Shown here in pieces: positions 20,288 to 30,605 of a stretch of DNA of 64,000 nucleotides. The stretch covers positions 1 to 64,000 of the forward strand of contig JADKCK010000019.1 in assembly GCA_016718845.1 (NCBI GenBank). Reading direction: 5' to 3'. The translations under genes were made by a program, and so were the position numbers. The stretch is from Sphingobacteriales bacterium (GTDB lineage: Bacteria > Bacteroidota > Bacteroidia > Chitinophagales > UBA2359). The number at the start of each line of letters is the position of its first letter. Positions within the stretch are counted from its first letter, which is position 1. The notes under the pieces are model-generated. The model was not told the DNA's origin and searched no databases. It saw nothing but the letters and a program-made list of their open reading frames with translations.

Positions 20288-20660
20288 TTAGCCTAATTCG
20301 CGGCTTCAGGGAAAACAAGATTGATTTCAAACGACAGTCGCCATAAAGTAGACGTGTAAAACGCAACTTGGTCTATAGATAAAATTAAAAATCCGTGAAA
20401 ATCCGCGTTCTATGATACGCAAACTAACGTCCATTTGTTCCAACTTATTTTTACTCATTGCTAACCAAAATACCGATAGGAAAACCCCGAAATTATTTTT
20501 TTTTTTTTTTTTTGAAAATCATTTCTTATTTCCATTTCTTTATTCTACCTTTGCAGGGTTAAACATTAGCAACTAATGTAACTGACCATCGGCTGTGCCA
20601 GACGATATTTGGAATAATTGGATAGGGTAGCTATCTCAACATTACGATACTAACTCGGCA
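20288..20660 (+). repeat. promoter-bearing dispersed repeat, copy 6
   Basis: Rightward copy, clear from about 20,411 on. -7 box TACCTTTG at 20546-20553, then 'ccatcggctgtgcc' and a partial 'atttggaataattgg'. Beyond that it diverges from copies 4 and 5 and leads instead into the long hairpin at 20711. Confidence 0.7.
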
Positions 20661-20710
20661 CACATTGCGACAAAGTAGGTATTTTTATTTGCTTCGAGTA
20701 CAATGCCTTG

Positions 20711-20767
20711 TAGTAGTTTTTGTATTGTTCTAAAACTTTTCGCAAAACAATACAAAAAGTACGACAA
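20711..20767. repeat. long hairpin, second copy
   Basis: TTGTAGTAGTTTTTGTATTG pairs with CAATACAAAAAGTACGACAA with one mismatch over about 22 bp. The element is an inverted copy of that at 8818-8882, including the loop 'tttcgcaaaac'. It may be a transcribed hairpin or part of the repeat. Confidence 0.6.
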
Positions 20768-20834
20768 ATCTTTCGTCTATTAGCAAGTTAGGCGATATGC
20801 TATGATCGATGCACCGACAAACAACCGAACAAAA

Positions 20835-22989
20835 ATGAATGAACTAAAAATACACTTTGAAAACTGTTACGGAATTAAAAAACTGCAACATACTTTCAAC
20901 TTTACTAAATCAAAAGTGCAAATTATTTACGCACCAAATGGAGCAATGAAATCTTCCTTTGCCAAGACACTTGAAGACATTTCGCTTGACAAATATCAAA
21001 GATAGAATTTTAGTGAAAGAGTTAATCATAGATCGGCTCTTGTTGACAATAGAGATATTTTAAAAGAAGAAGTTTTTTGTAATTAACAGAATGCAAGACG
21101 CTGATTTTAAAGAAGCATCAACTATTTTGGCTAATGAAACACTTAAAAACTGAATATGACACAATAAACATAAAACTGAATGATACAAAAAGGAGTTTGT
21201 AAAAACTCTTCAACCTCATTTTAGTTTGAAAGTAAATGTAATTGAACAAACAATTTCGGATACTTTCATGACAGATATTTATAGTTTTATTGAAAGCCGA
21301 ACAGCGGAAATTAACGCCATTGAAACACCAATTTTAACAAACATCGTTTTCAACGAAATTTTCAATGATAAAGTCTCGAAATTTTTAAAAGAAAAATCTT
21401 TCAATACGAAAATCAAGAATATATTACCGTACGACAAGTTAGTGAATGAAAATACTACATTTTAAGAAAGGAGAATTTAATCATAATAATGCAGACAATG
21501 TTACGAAGTCATTGAAAGACAATGGTTTTTCAAAGCCGAACATAAAGTCAAAATTAAAGATGTTGAAATTGGGAATATTGACGAATTAGGAAAATGTTAT
21601 AAAGAAGAAAAAAAAGTTTTGAACGACCCAGAGTTGACTTTAAAATTCAACGAAATTGACAAAGCTTTAAACGCAAACAATGAGCCTTCGCAATTTCAGA
21701 AGTTACATTGAAAACAATCAAGAAATAATCAAGGAATTTATTGATTTAGAAAATTTCAAAAAGAAACTAATTATTAACTACATAGCAAATCACAAAAGTG
21801 AATTCGATGTTTTTGCAAAGCGTTATGCTGATACAAAAACAAGACGAAATGAAATTACTATTGAAGCAAAAAAGAACAAGCTGAATGGCTAAAAAAGTTC
21901 TTGACATTTTCAAGAACAGATTTACCGTTCCATTTAAAATTAAAATAAAAAACCAAGAAGATGTTATTCTAAAAAACGAGCCAGCTTCTTTGATTTTCAC
22001 ATATGAAGATGGTGCATCAACAAAAGATTTGGGCGGTGCAGAAATAAATGAAAGTTTAAGTACAGGAGAACAAAGAGTTTTTTATCTTCTGAACATTATC
22101 TTCCAAATTGAGACAAGGAAAAAAATAGGAATGACCAATTGTTTATAATCGATGACAATGCCGACTCATTCGACTATAAAAACAAGTACGCAATTATTGA
22201 GTATTTAAAAGACAATGCGGATGACCCAAAATTCAAAATGATTATTCTTACACATAATTTTGATTTCTATAAAACAATCAAAAAAGATTAGAAAGTGTAA
22301 ATAATTGGGAAGGCAATTTAAAATCCGTAAAATCAGCAAGCGAAGTAAATTTAGTTCCAGGGGAAAAGCAAGATGTATTTCCTCTTTTGAGAAAAACTTT
22401 CCGACTTGCGAAAAGTCTTTTATTTCGTGCATTCATTTGTCAGGAATCAATTGAATATACGATAGGAACAAAAAATACAAACTATCTTACTTTAACTTCC
22501 TTGTTGCATATTAAACCAACAAATCCAGCCGAAAACATAAAGGAAACCAAGGAACACACAACGGGGGAAATTTTGGCAATTTTCAATAATGTTTTTGGAA
22601 CTACTGCGACTTTGCTAGACACAACAAAAAAAGTTTATGATTTGGTTATTTCAATTGCAGAAGAAATTGAAGCGAACAAAGCAATTGAACCAGTATTGGA
22701 CTTAAAATCAAAGCTTTGCTTATCAATTGCCATAAGATTTAAAGCAGAAGAATATATTATCAATAAAGTTACCGATGCAAATTTCCATACTAACATTTGG
22801 AGCAAAGAAACAGGAAAAATTATCGGACAATATAAAACGGAGTTTCCCAATGACAAAAAAAGATTGAAATTTTCGATAGAAAACCTGATGACGGCTGAAA
22901 ACTTACACTTGAACTCATTTATGTATGAACCATTGATGGATTTATCGGAAGACCATTTATTGACATTATATAAAGACATAAAGAGCTAG
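20835..22989 (+). CDS. SMC/ABC-type AAA ATPase, RloC-like defence protein (frame-disrupted)
   Basis: About 720 residues. N-terminal MNELKIHFENCYGIKKLQHT and a Walker-A-like YAPNGAMKSSFAKTL, in which the usual glycine before the lysine is methionine. The C-terminal half has the ABC signature LSTGEQR, Walker B with DNADSFDYKNKYAIIEYL, and the H-loop MIILTHNFDFYKT, with a coiled-coil-like middle. A 200-residue helical tail follows, without an obvious nuclease motif. Breaks occur near 21,005, 21,220, 21,465, 21,680, 21,890, 22,145 and 22,290. Similar ATPases occur in abortive-infection and anti-phage loci; the partner or effector is not visible. The module runs from GTTAGGCGAT (20787) to ATCGCCTAAC (22998). 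I chose this start over the ATG at 20802 because MNEL fits the usual start of such proteins. Confidence 0.7.
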
Positions 22990-22997
22990 AAAGCACA

Positions 22998-23097
22998 ATC
23001 GCCTAACAACAGTTTGGTAAAATGGTGGGTTCAGTGTTTTGTATGGCAGTTTTTTTAATATATAAATTTCAATGCTTCGTATGGAATTTTGTGCTGA
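22998..23097 (+). repeat. attC-like site ending the ATPase module
   Basis: Starts ATCGCCTAAC 8 bp after the stop codon, the exact complement of the module start at 20787. GTTTGG...GGTGGG (about 23012-23029) can pair with CTCCACC...CAAAC about 23,110-23,126, giving an interrupted stem. No GTT core follows; a terminator comes instead, as might be expected at the end of an array. Confidence 0.5.
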
Positions 23098-23149
23098 AAA
23101 TTGCTACCTTCTCCACCCCCAAACCATTCCCCCCTACTAAGTACCCCAA

Positions 23150-23235
23150 AAAAACGCCCTACCAATCATGATAGGGCGTTTTTTACCTAATTCGCGGCTT
23201 CGAGGAAACAAGATTGATTTTAAACAACAGTTGCA
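23150..23235 (+). repeat. repeat-linked terminator and partial repeat, copy 7
   Basis: A stem CGCCCTACC with GATAGGGCG (23155-23178) and T run, then 'taattcgcggcttc' and 'aacaagattgattt' as in copy 6. It marks the right edge of the repeat-rich accessory region; the left-facing versions at 1001 and 2191 are its mirror images. Confidence 0.65.
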
Positions 23236-23238
23236 ACT

Positions 23239-23273
23239 AAAACAGCCGTGTAGCATTGCTACACGGCTGTTTG
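23239..23273. terminator. terminator downstream of the giant adhesin gene
   Basis: Perfect 12-bp stem CAGCCGTGTAGC/GCTACACGGCTG with A/T ends, 27 bp past the adhesin stop codon. Confidence 0.85.
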
Positions 23274-23299
23274 TATTAGTTTATCGGTAAGGGCAATTA

Positions 23300-26200
23300 T
23301 TATCTTCTTAGTTCAATAAAGCCTGTTTTTCATTTCTTCGCCTTTTTCGGTGTAGGTGAGGATGTAGAAATAAGTTCCGTCGGGGTTTCGTTGCCCGAGT
23401 TTTGCCATCTGCCGTTCCAAGCTCTGCCATTATCGTATTCGGTGTTGTTGTACACGGCATCGCCCCAACGGTTAAAAATGTTTAGTTGTTGGTTGGTGCG
23501 GCATGTCTCGTTAATATTTTGTATCAAATAACTATCGTTAATGCCATCGCCATTGGGTGTAAACGTATTGCCTAGGGCTAGCGGTTCGCAATCTTCGGTG
23601 TTGGCGGGTAGCACGGTAATGCTTACTAAAGCCGTATCGCACAAAACAATATCGTTGGCATAAGTCGCGCAAATTTGATACGAGAAGGTGTCAATACCCA
23701 CAAAATCGAGGTTTGGAATGTAGGTAATACTGTTTAGGTTTAGCACCACCGAGCCATTAGCGGGGTTGCTAAGGTTAATAATAGCCACATTGGTTTGCCC
23801 TGTGGGGATAAAATCGTTGCCCGAAACAGGTATTTCTATGGCGGTGGCTTGGTTAGTCGAGGCTTGGTCATCAACGGCTACTACCAACGAGTCGTGGTGG
23901 TGGTGGTGTCAATTGGTTCGGCTTCTATGGTGATGTATACCCAAGCGGTGTCGCTCATCAAGCCTGTTGCATCGGTAATTTCGTACGAGAACGAGTCGGT
24001 GCCTGCAAAACCTGATGCAGGTGTGTAGGTAAATTGTTGGGTGGCTACATCATAACTAATATTAGCCCCTACTACCGACACATTGTCTAACAAAATAACA
24101 GCGGTAATTTGGTCGCCATCGGGGTCGGTATCGTTATTAAGCACCTCAATGTTAAGGGCTGTTTCAAACGGTGTCGAAACGGTGTCGTTTTGTGCAATCG
24201 GTGCTTCTAATATAGGTATTACACCAATGTTAATAATTACTGGGATACAGTTTCCGTTGTTGTCGCAAATTTGTAGGGCTACATCGTCGGTACCATTAAA
24301 GTTTTCGTTGGGCAGATACTGTATGCAAGTGGTATCTACTATCAAGCCAGCATTGGCGGGTAAGCCAATAACTACAATGGTATCTATCACAAATCCCGAA
24401 GGTAGATAGTTGGCAAAACACACATCTAAGGGGGTATCTTCGGGGGTATCTACGTTTACATATACGGTATCGGGAGCCAAACCTTGCACTAATATAGTTA
24501 CATAAGCGGTATCGCAAAGAGCGGGTGTGCCGTTGTCGCAAATAATATAGGTTAGATAATCGGTGCCGCTAAAATCGGTATTCGGGATATAGGTAATCGT
24601 TGAATCTGCCAAACTTACCGTTCCGTATGTTGGTTGGTTTAACCAAACAATGCTTATTGTGTTGTTTTGGGCATCGGTGTCGTTTTCTAAAATGTTGATA
24701 CTGATAGGTGCATTTACGGGTGCTATGCCATAATCGTCGTTGGCAATGGGTGCGGTGTTGCTGGGGTCAATGCTGCCTACATTTACTACTACGGTTGCGG
24801 TATCGCACAAAACAGGGCTTGCATTATCGCACACAATATACGTAAATTGGTCTAAACCTATATAGCCGTTATTGGGTGTATAGGTGATAGTGCCGTTGGC
24901 GTTGGCTACAGCCGTACCATGTTGTGGGGCGGTTTCTACGCCGCTAACAATTAGTTGGTCGCCTGCAAACGAGTCGAAATCGTTTTGGGTAACGGCAATC
25001 ACAACGGGCGTGTTGGCAGGTGTGTTAGCCACATCGTTAACGGCTGTTGGTGCAATGTTGGTTGAGTCTTGTGCTATGATATAGACGGTTACCAAAGTCA
25101 CATCGCACGAGCCATTGGGGTCGCAGATTTGGTATTCGAATACATCAAAGGTATCGGTTACGCCCAAATTGGGGGTATAGATGATAATGTTGCTGCCAAA
25201 GTTGACCAATATTGTGCCTAACATAGGCTCTGTAACAATATCGGTTATGTTTATGGCAGTGCCTAAATCGTTGGCAATAATGGCTATACCTACGGCAGTG
25301 TTGGCATTGGTATATACAATATCGGGTTGTGCATCAACACTTTGTGGCAATACATTGATGGTAACATAGGCGGTATCGCACAAAGTTGGGTTGTTGTTGT
25401 TGCAGACGATGTAGGTAAAAAAGTCGGTTCCTGTATAATCTTCTTCGGGTAGGTAGGTAAAAATATCCTCGAATTGTGTTAGTGTGCCGTGCATAGGTGG
25501 CGTGGCAATGGTAACCGAGCCTAAGTTGTTAAGGTCAATTAGGTCGTTATCTAGCACATAAATATCTATGTTCAAATCTTCTTCGGTGGTTACTTCATCA
25601 TCAATAGCAATAGGCATTTGGTTTTGGCAGTTGGCATCGCCTATGCTAATTTGCACATAAGCGGTGTCGCACAAAGCGGGGGTAGCATCATCGCACACTA
25701 TATAAGCAAACACATCGCAATAAGGGGTGTTGCCTTGTGGGGCGTAGGTGATAGTGCCATTGGCATTGATACTAACTGTGCCGTTGGTGGGTTGTTCAAC
25801 AATTTGTGTAATGGTTAATGGGTTGTTGTTGGGGTCGGTGTCGTTGGTTAAAACCGCAATAACAAGCGTCGAGTCGATGTTGGTAGTGGCAATGTCGTTG
25901 CTGGCGTTGGGTGGTAGGTTGGGTGTATTGGCATCTAACACCACAATACTTACTATGGTGGTATCGCAAGCTCCGTAGGCATCGCAAATAACATACTCAA
26001 AATAATCGTTGCCTACAAAGGCGCCTGTTGGCAAGTAAGTAAAGCTACCTGCTGCACCATTGGCGGCGGTAATGGCTCCGTGTTGTGGCAATGTTACTAC
26101 ATTGGTTACGGTAATGCCTTCACCTTGGTCGTTGTTCATTACGGTAAAGGTAATGGCGGTGGCTTCGTTGGTGTATACAATATCGGGTTGGGCGTTGATG

Positions 26201-29200
26201 TTGGGCAATACGTTTATGGTAATAAAAGCCGTATCGCATTTGTTGCCAGTATCACAAATTACATAGCTAAAGGTGTCGGTGCCAATAAAACCCGGGTTGG
26301 GTGTGTAGGTAAAACCGTTGTTGTTATTGGCGATGGTTCCGTTGCTAGGGGTGCTTAGTGCGGTGGTGTTTAGTTGTGTAATGGCATTATCGGGGTCGGT
26401 ATCGTTTAGGGTAACTTCTATAAAAATGGGTTGATTAACCCAAGTTGTTGCCGTATCGTTTTGGGCGATGGGTGGCAAGTTGGTGTCGCCAACAAACACC
26501 GACACATAAGCCGTATCGCACAATTGTGGCAAGCCATTATCGCACACCACATACACAAAATAATCCATGCCATTGTAGTTGTTATCGGGTGTATAGGTTA
26601 GCGTGCCGTTGTTTTCTTGCAAATCGCCATGTAGAGGGTTGGTAAATAACTCAATGCTTAACACATCGTTGGGGTTGGCATCGGTATCGTTATCTAACAC
26701 CAAAATAGTTATAGGTTCGTTGATGGGCGTAACGGCATCGTCGTTTTGGGCAATGGGTGCTTCGTTTTCCGAAACTTCGCCTACAAACACCGTAACTGTT
26801 GCCTCGTCGCATAGTTGTGTATCGTTATTGCAAATGGTATAGGTAAAGGTTTCAACGCCCTGGAAATTGGTGTTGGGGTCGTAGTAAATAGAGCCGTTTG
26901 GCTGCACAACGGCAATACCATTTTGTGGAGCTACCGATATTGTTACCACATTATTAGAGCCAATGTTGCTGTCGTTATTTTTTACGTTTATAGATATGGG
27001 TATGTTAAGGGCAGTTGATGTTTGGTCATCAACGGCTACAATGGGGTTGGTGGCAGATAAAACGGTGATGCTAACCAGTGTTTGTTGGCAGTTGCCGGTG
27101 TTATCGCAAACGGTATAAAAGAAATAATCTTCGCCGGTATAACCTGTGGTTGGCGTATAAGTTGGCGTGTTGCCTACTAAGGTTACGGTACCATGTTGGG
27201 CTTGTGTGGTGGCAGTAACGCCAAGTCCGTTGCCAGTATCGTTGCTCAATACATTTATGGCAATGGGTGTGTTGAAAGATGTTTGTACTACATCGGGTTG
27301 CGAGTTAAGGGCTTGGGGTGGCGGTGCTTGTACGTTAATAACCAAAGTAGCAGGTTCGCAGATGGGACCACTTGCGCACACAATACACGCCTGATAGGTG
27401 ACAATATCGGTACCAACATAGCCATTATTGGCGGTGTAAGTAAGGGTTCCGTTGCTATTTAGGGTTAGCAAACCATGTTGTGCGGTTTGCAATATCGAGG
27501 GCGACAAGGGGTTGCCACCGCAAGTGTCGTAGTCGTTGGCAATAATATCAATGTTGATTGGGGTACCAGACAGGGCATTGGCTTGGTCGTCGAGGGCTAC
27601 GGGGCTGCCACAACCTACATGCACGGCTACGGCAATGGTATCGCAAATAGGACCTGCTCCATCGTTATTACAGCCATACACAAATACGCTGTCGGTGCCT
27701 ACAAAACCTGGCAGTGGGGTGTAGCGTATACAGCTATCGTTTAGTAGGTTGATACTGCAATGAAAAGTAGTGCCCGCATCAACAATAGCTACATCATCAA
27801 ATCCAACCAAATTACAAAAATTTACGCAAATGGTAACGGGTGTAAAAATGGGTGTGCAGTATTCGTTTTGGTTATCGCACTCAACAATAGGTGCATTTAC
27901 CTGAATAGTTACATTGGCGGTGTCGCAAAGGTTGGTGGCATCGCACACAACATACGACAAGGTTTGCGTGCCTGCACAAGCCGCAGTTGGGGTATACACA
28001 ATTTGATTGCTTACCACCGATGCCGTACCACAAGCAGGTTGGTCTAAGATTTGTGTAACAGATAGGGTTTGCCCGTCGGGTTCAACATCGTTGTTTAACA
28101 CACTTATAACGGCTGTTTGGTTGATAAGGGTATTGGCGTTGTCGTTGGTGGCTTGGGGTGCGTTGGTTCCGCAGTTGGGGTCTATGGTAACAACAGCTAA
28201 GGCGGTATCGCATACGCCGCCATTGCCACAAGCAATAAAGGTGATATTGGCGGTGGTATTAAAAACGGCTGGTGGCACAAAGTTAAAGCAGCCATTGTTG
28301 GTTTGGCTGATGGTGCCTGTGCTGCTAGTGGCAGTTATGGTATTGATGCCACCTGTTGCAAATTTGCAAAAAGTGGGGCAGATTTGGGTGCTGGTAAAGG
28401 TGGTTTGCAGATAGAGATGATGGCGTTATCGCAAGATACGGGTGGTTCTTCGCCGCCACCGCCAATTTCGGGCATAATTTGTATGTTTACGGTGGCTGTA
28501 TCGCACAAACCGCAACTGTTACAAACGGCATAGCTTAACACATCGGTACCTACATAGCCGCTTGCTGCGTTGTATACCAATTTGCCGTTATCTACATACA
28601 CCGAGCCATGTGCGGGTTGTTGTACCACATAATCGGCATGGGCTTCGGCGGTGCAAAATTCGTTGTCGTTGATGCCTACCGGAAAACAAGCTACATTAAA
28701 GGCATCGGGAGTGGCTACGCCTGTTCCGTTGAAGGTAACAGAGTTATCATCTATAATTACGTTGTCGTTGTTGGCAATAGGTGTTGGGCAAGCGCCTACA
28801 TTTACTAAAGCAATGCTAGTAGAACAAGCAGTTGGTATGTTATCATCGCAAACAACAATACTTACCGTATCTACACCTATAAAACCGGGTAGGGTGTATA
28901 GCGCAAACACGAGTCGTTTAGAAGGGTTAAACTACAATGAAAAGTAGTACCCGATCGTCAATGTCTATGGCTGTGGGGTCGTTATTAGGGTCGCTCCACG
29001 AGTCGCAGATGGTAACAGGTGTAAAAGCAGGTACAAAAAACGGAGGGTATCGTTGGGTGTTGGTGGTAGGTTACTGGTTAGGTAGATGTTTACGGTTGCC
29101 ACATCGGTAGAGCCTGTGGCATTGGTTACTTGATAAGTAAACGAGTCGGTGCCTTCGAAACCGCCAAAGGGTACGTAGGTAATGGTAGTACCACCGTTGC

Positions 29201-29723
29201 TAATGGTAGCGGTGCCTTGTGTAGGCAATGTTGGCAAAGCAGTAATGGTGATGCCGCTGCCTGTATCGTTGGTTAAAACGGGTATGGTGGCTGTTTGGTT
29301 TGGCTGAATGGTTAGTTCGTCGTTGTTGGCATTGGTGCTTAAAGCGGGGTTGTTGGCAACCGATATAACTACTGTGGCTACGTCAAACAAGCCGTCGGTT
29401 ACATCGGTGATGCGATAACGGAGGGTATCGGTGCCTACAAAAATAGCCGAGGGCGTATACTTAATAGACGAGTTTGCCACTACCGAAGCCGTACCGTGTG
29501 CGGGTGCTTGCTCGATGCTAAGCGATAGGTTGTTGCCAATATCGTTGTTAAGTACCAATAAGGTAGTTTGCACACCCGAAAGCGTAAAACCATTGTCGTT
29601 GTTGGCATTGGGTTGTGTGTTGGGGGCAAACCACGATGCAAAATTGCTGGCTTGACTAAGGTTATAACAAATGCCACTTACTGCCAACAATAGCGTAAAG
29701 GCAAGGATAAGCACGTTTTTCAT
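23300..29723 (-). CDS. giant T9SS-exported adhesin with cadherin/Ig-like repeats
   Basis: About 2,140 residues. Signal peptide MKNVLILAFTLLLAVSGICY. The body is some 20 repeats of about 90-95 residues of the 'tandem-95'/cadherin-like type (NDxxxTxxNTPVxIxVLxND ... GxxTYTPNxxYxGTDxFxYxxCD), each usually closing with LCDTAxVxIxV. The C-terminus, GNTFTPNGDGINDSYLI ... FNRWGDAVY, is the gliding-motility-associated domain that directs T9SS secretion, ending KTGFIELRR at 23300. Frame breaks near 28,935, 28,300, 23,880, 23,385 and 23,330 are needed to join the parts. Its likely role is in adhesion or gliding on the cell surface. The DNA is visibly periodic at about 285 bp. Confidence 0.85.
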
Positions 29724-30024
29724 AAGGGGGATATTTTCTGTAATGTTGGTTTTTTGCTACTTGCTTATTTGGTTTAGGGCTAAGCAGTTTTTATTTCAGA
29801 CCATAAAGTTCAAAAATCTTGCCAAATATGATGCTAAAAAGAGCAAGCTGGCATAAGTGGATATATTGGGTGTATAATGGCTTTTAAGGTAAATAGTTTT
29901 ACTTTTTGGTGACAATTTAGAGGTATTTTTGACAATATTGTTATACAGCCGCTTGTACGGCTTGACTATTTTGCTGGACGGGTGTTGTGGGCAATATGCT
30001 ATAGTTTGTAGTGTGTATCACGTA

Positions 30025-30066
30025 ACAAAGCCCCCATAAGCACAATGGCTTATGGGGGCTTTGTTA
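30025..30066. terminator. strong bidirectional terminator
   Basis: Perfect 15-bp stem AAAGCCCCCATAAGC/GCTTATGGGGGCTTT around a 5-6-base loop. It lies downstream of the gene ending at 30606 and upstream of the adhesin start. The rest of 29724-30605, apart from the repeat at 30225, shows no gene. Confidence 0.8.
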
Positions 30067-30224
30067 GGTATAGGTAATGTTTATGCAATATAAACTATGG
30101 TTCTTTTACTTTTGTTGTGGAAACTGACAAATGATAGCTTTTTATACTCCTATTGAGCAAGCATGATACAAGCTGTTAAGTGGCATGTTGTATTATTTTA
30201 GTATTCACCACCCATTAAAAGTTT

Positions 30225-30441
30225 GTTACTTTTTTTCTTGACAAAAAAAGTAACCAAAAAAGTCAAGGCTGTATAGGAATTGGCTAAAATGGGCAACATT
30301 CCGCTAAAAGATATAAACTTGCACGCCAAACGGTTTGTTTGTCGGTTTTATTTCTCGGTTTGGTGTGGCGTGCTTCAAACAGTATATCTTTCTTAACGCT
30401 ACATTTATGCCCCAATAAATTTCTTAACGCCAATTCCTATA
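30225..30441. repeat. MITE-like element, copy 1
   Basis: Ends are perfect 13-bp inverted repeats, TATAGGAATTGGC (30272-30284) and GCCAATTCCTATA (30429-30441). The inside is a long imperfect palindrome (AAGATATAAACTTGCACGCC with GGCGTGCTTC...TATATCTTTC). A flank 'ttgacaaaaaaagtaac' is also shared. An inverted copy lies at 59074-59283. No coding capacity. Confidence 0.65.
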
Positions 30442-30605
30442 ATGCCGGTCCCGAAGAAACCAAATACAACTAGGTGTGAAAATGCAAAATACCCAAATCA
30501 CAACAAAAGTATAAGAGCCATAACTATTGTCAATAAAAGCAAAATATCCGCCTATTTACAACAGTTGTTTTATTTACAACAAAAATAGGGAGTACACATA
30601 GGTTT

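Noticed and set aside
23300..29723. The periodic region as a CRISPR or satellite array
   Set aside because: The period is about 285 bp, repeats are diverged, and one long protein frame explains them.
23795..29856. Many plus-strand open frames of 60-135 residues opposite the adhesin gene
   Set aside because: They repeat with the adhesin's DNA period and are antisense shadows of its conserved repeat; the minus-strand reading has a signal peptide and known domains.
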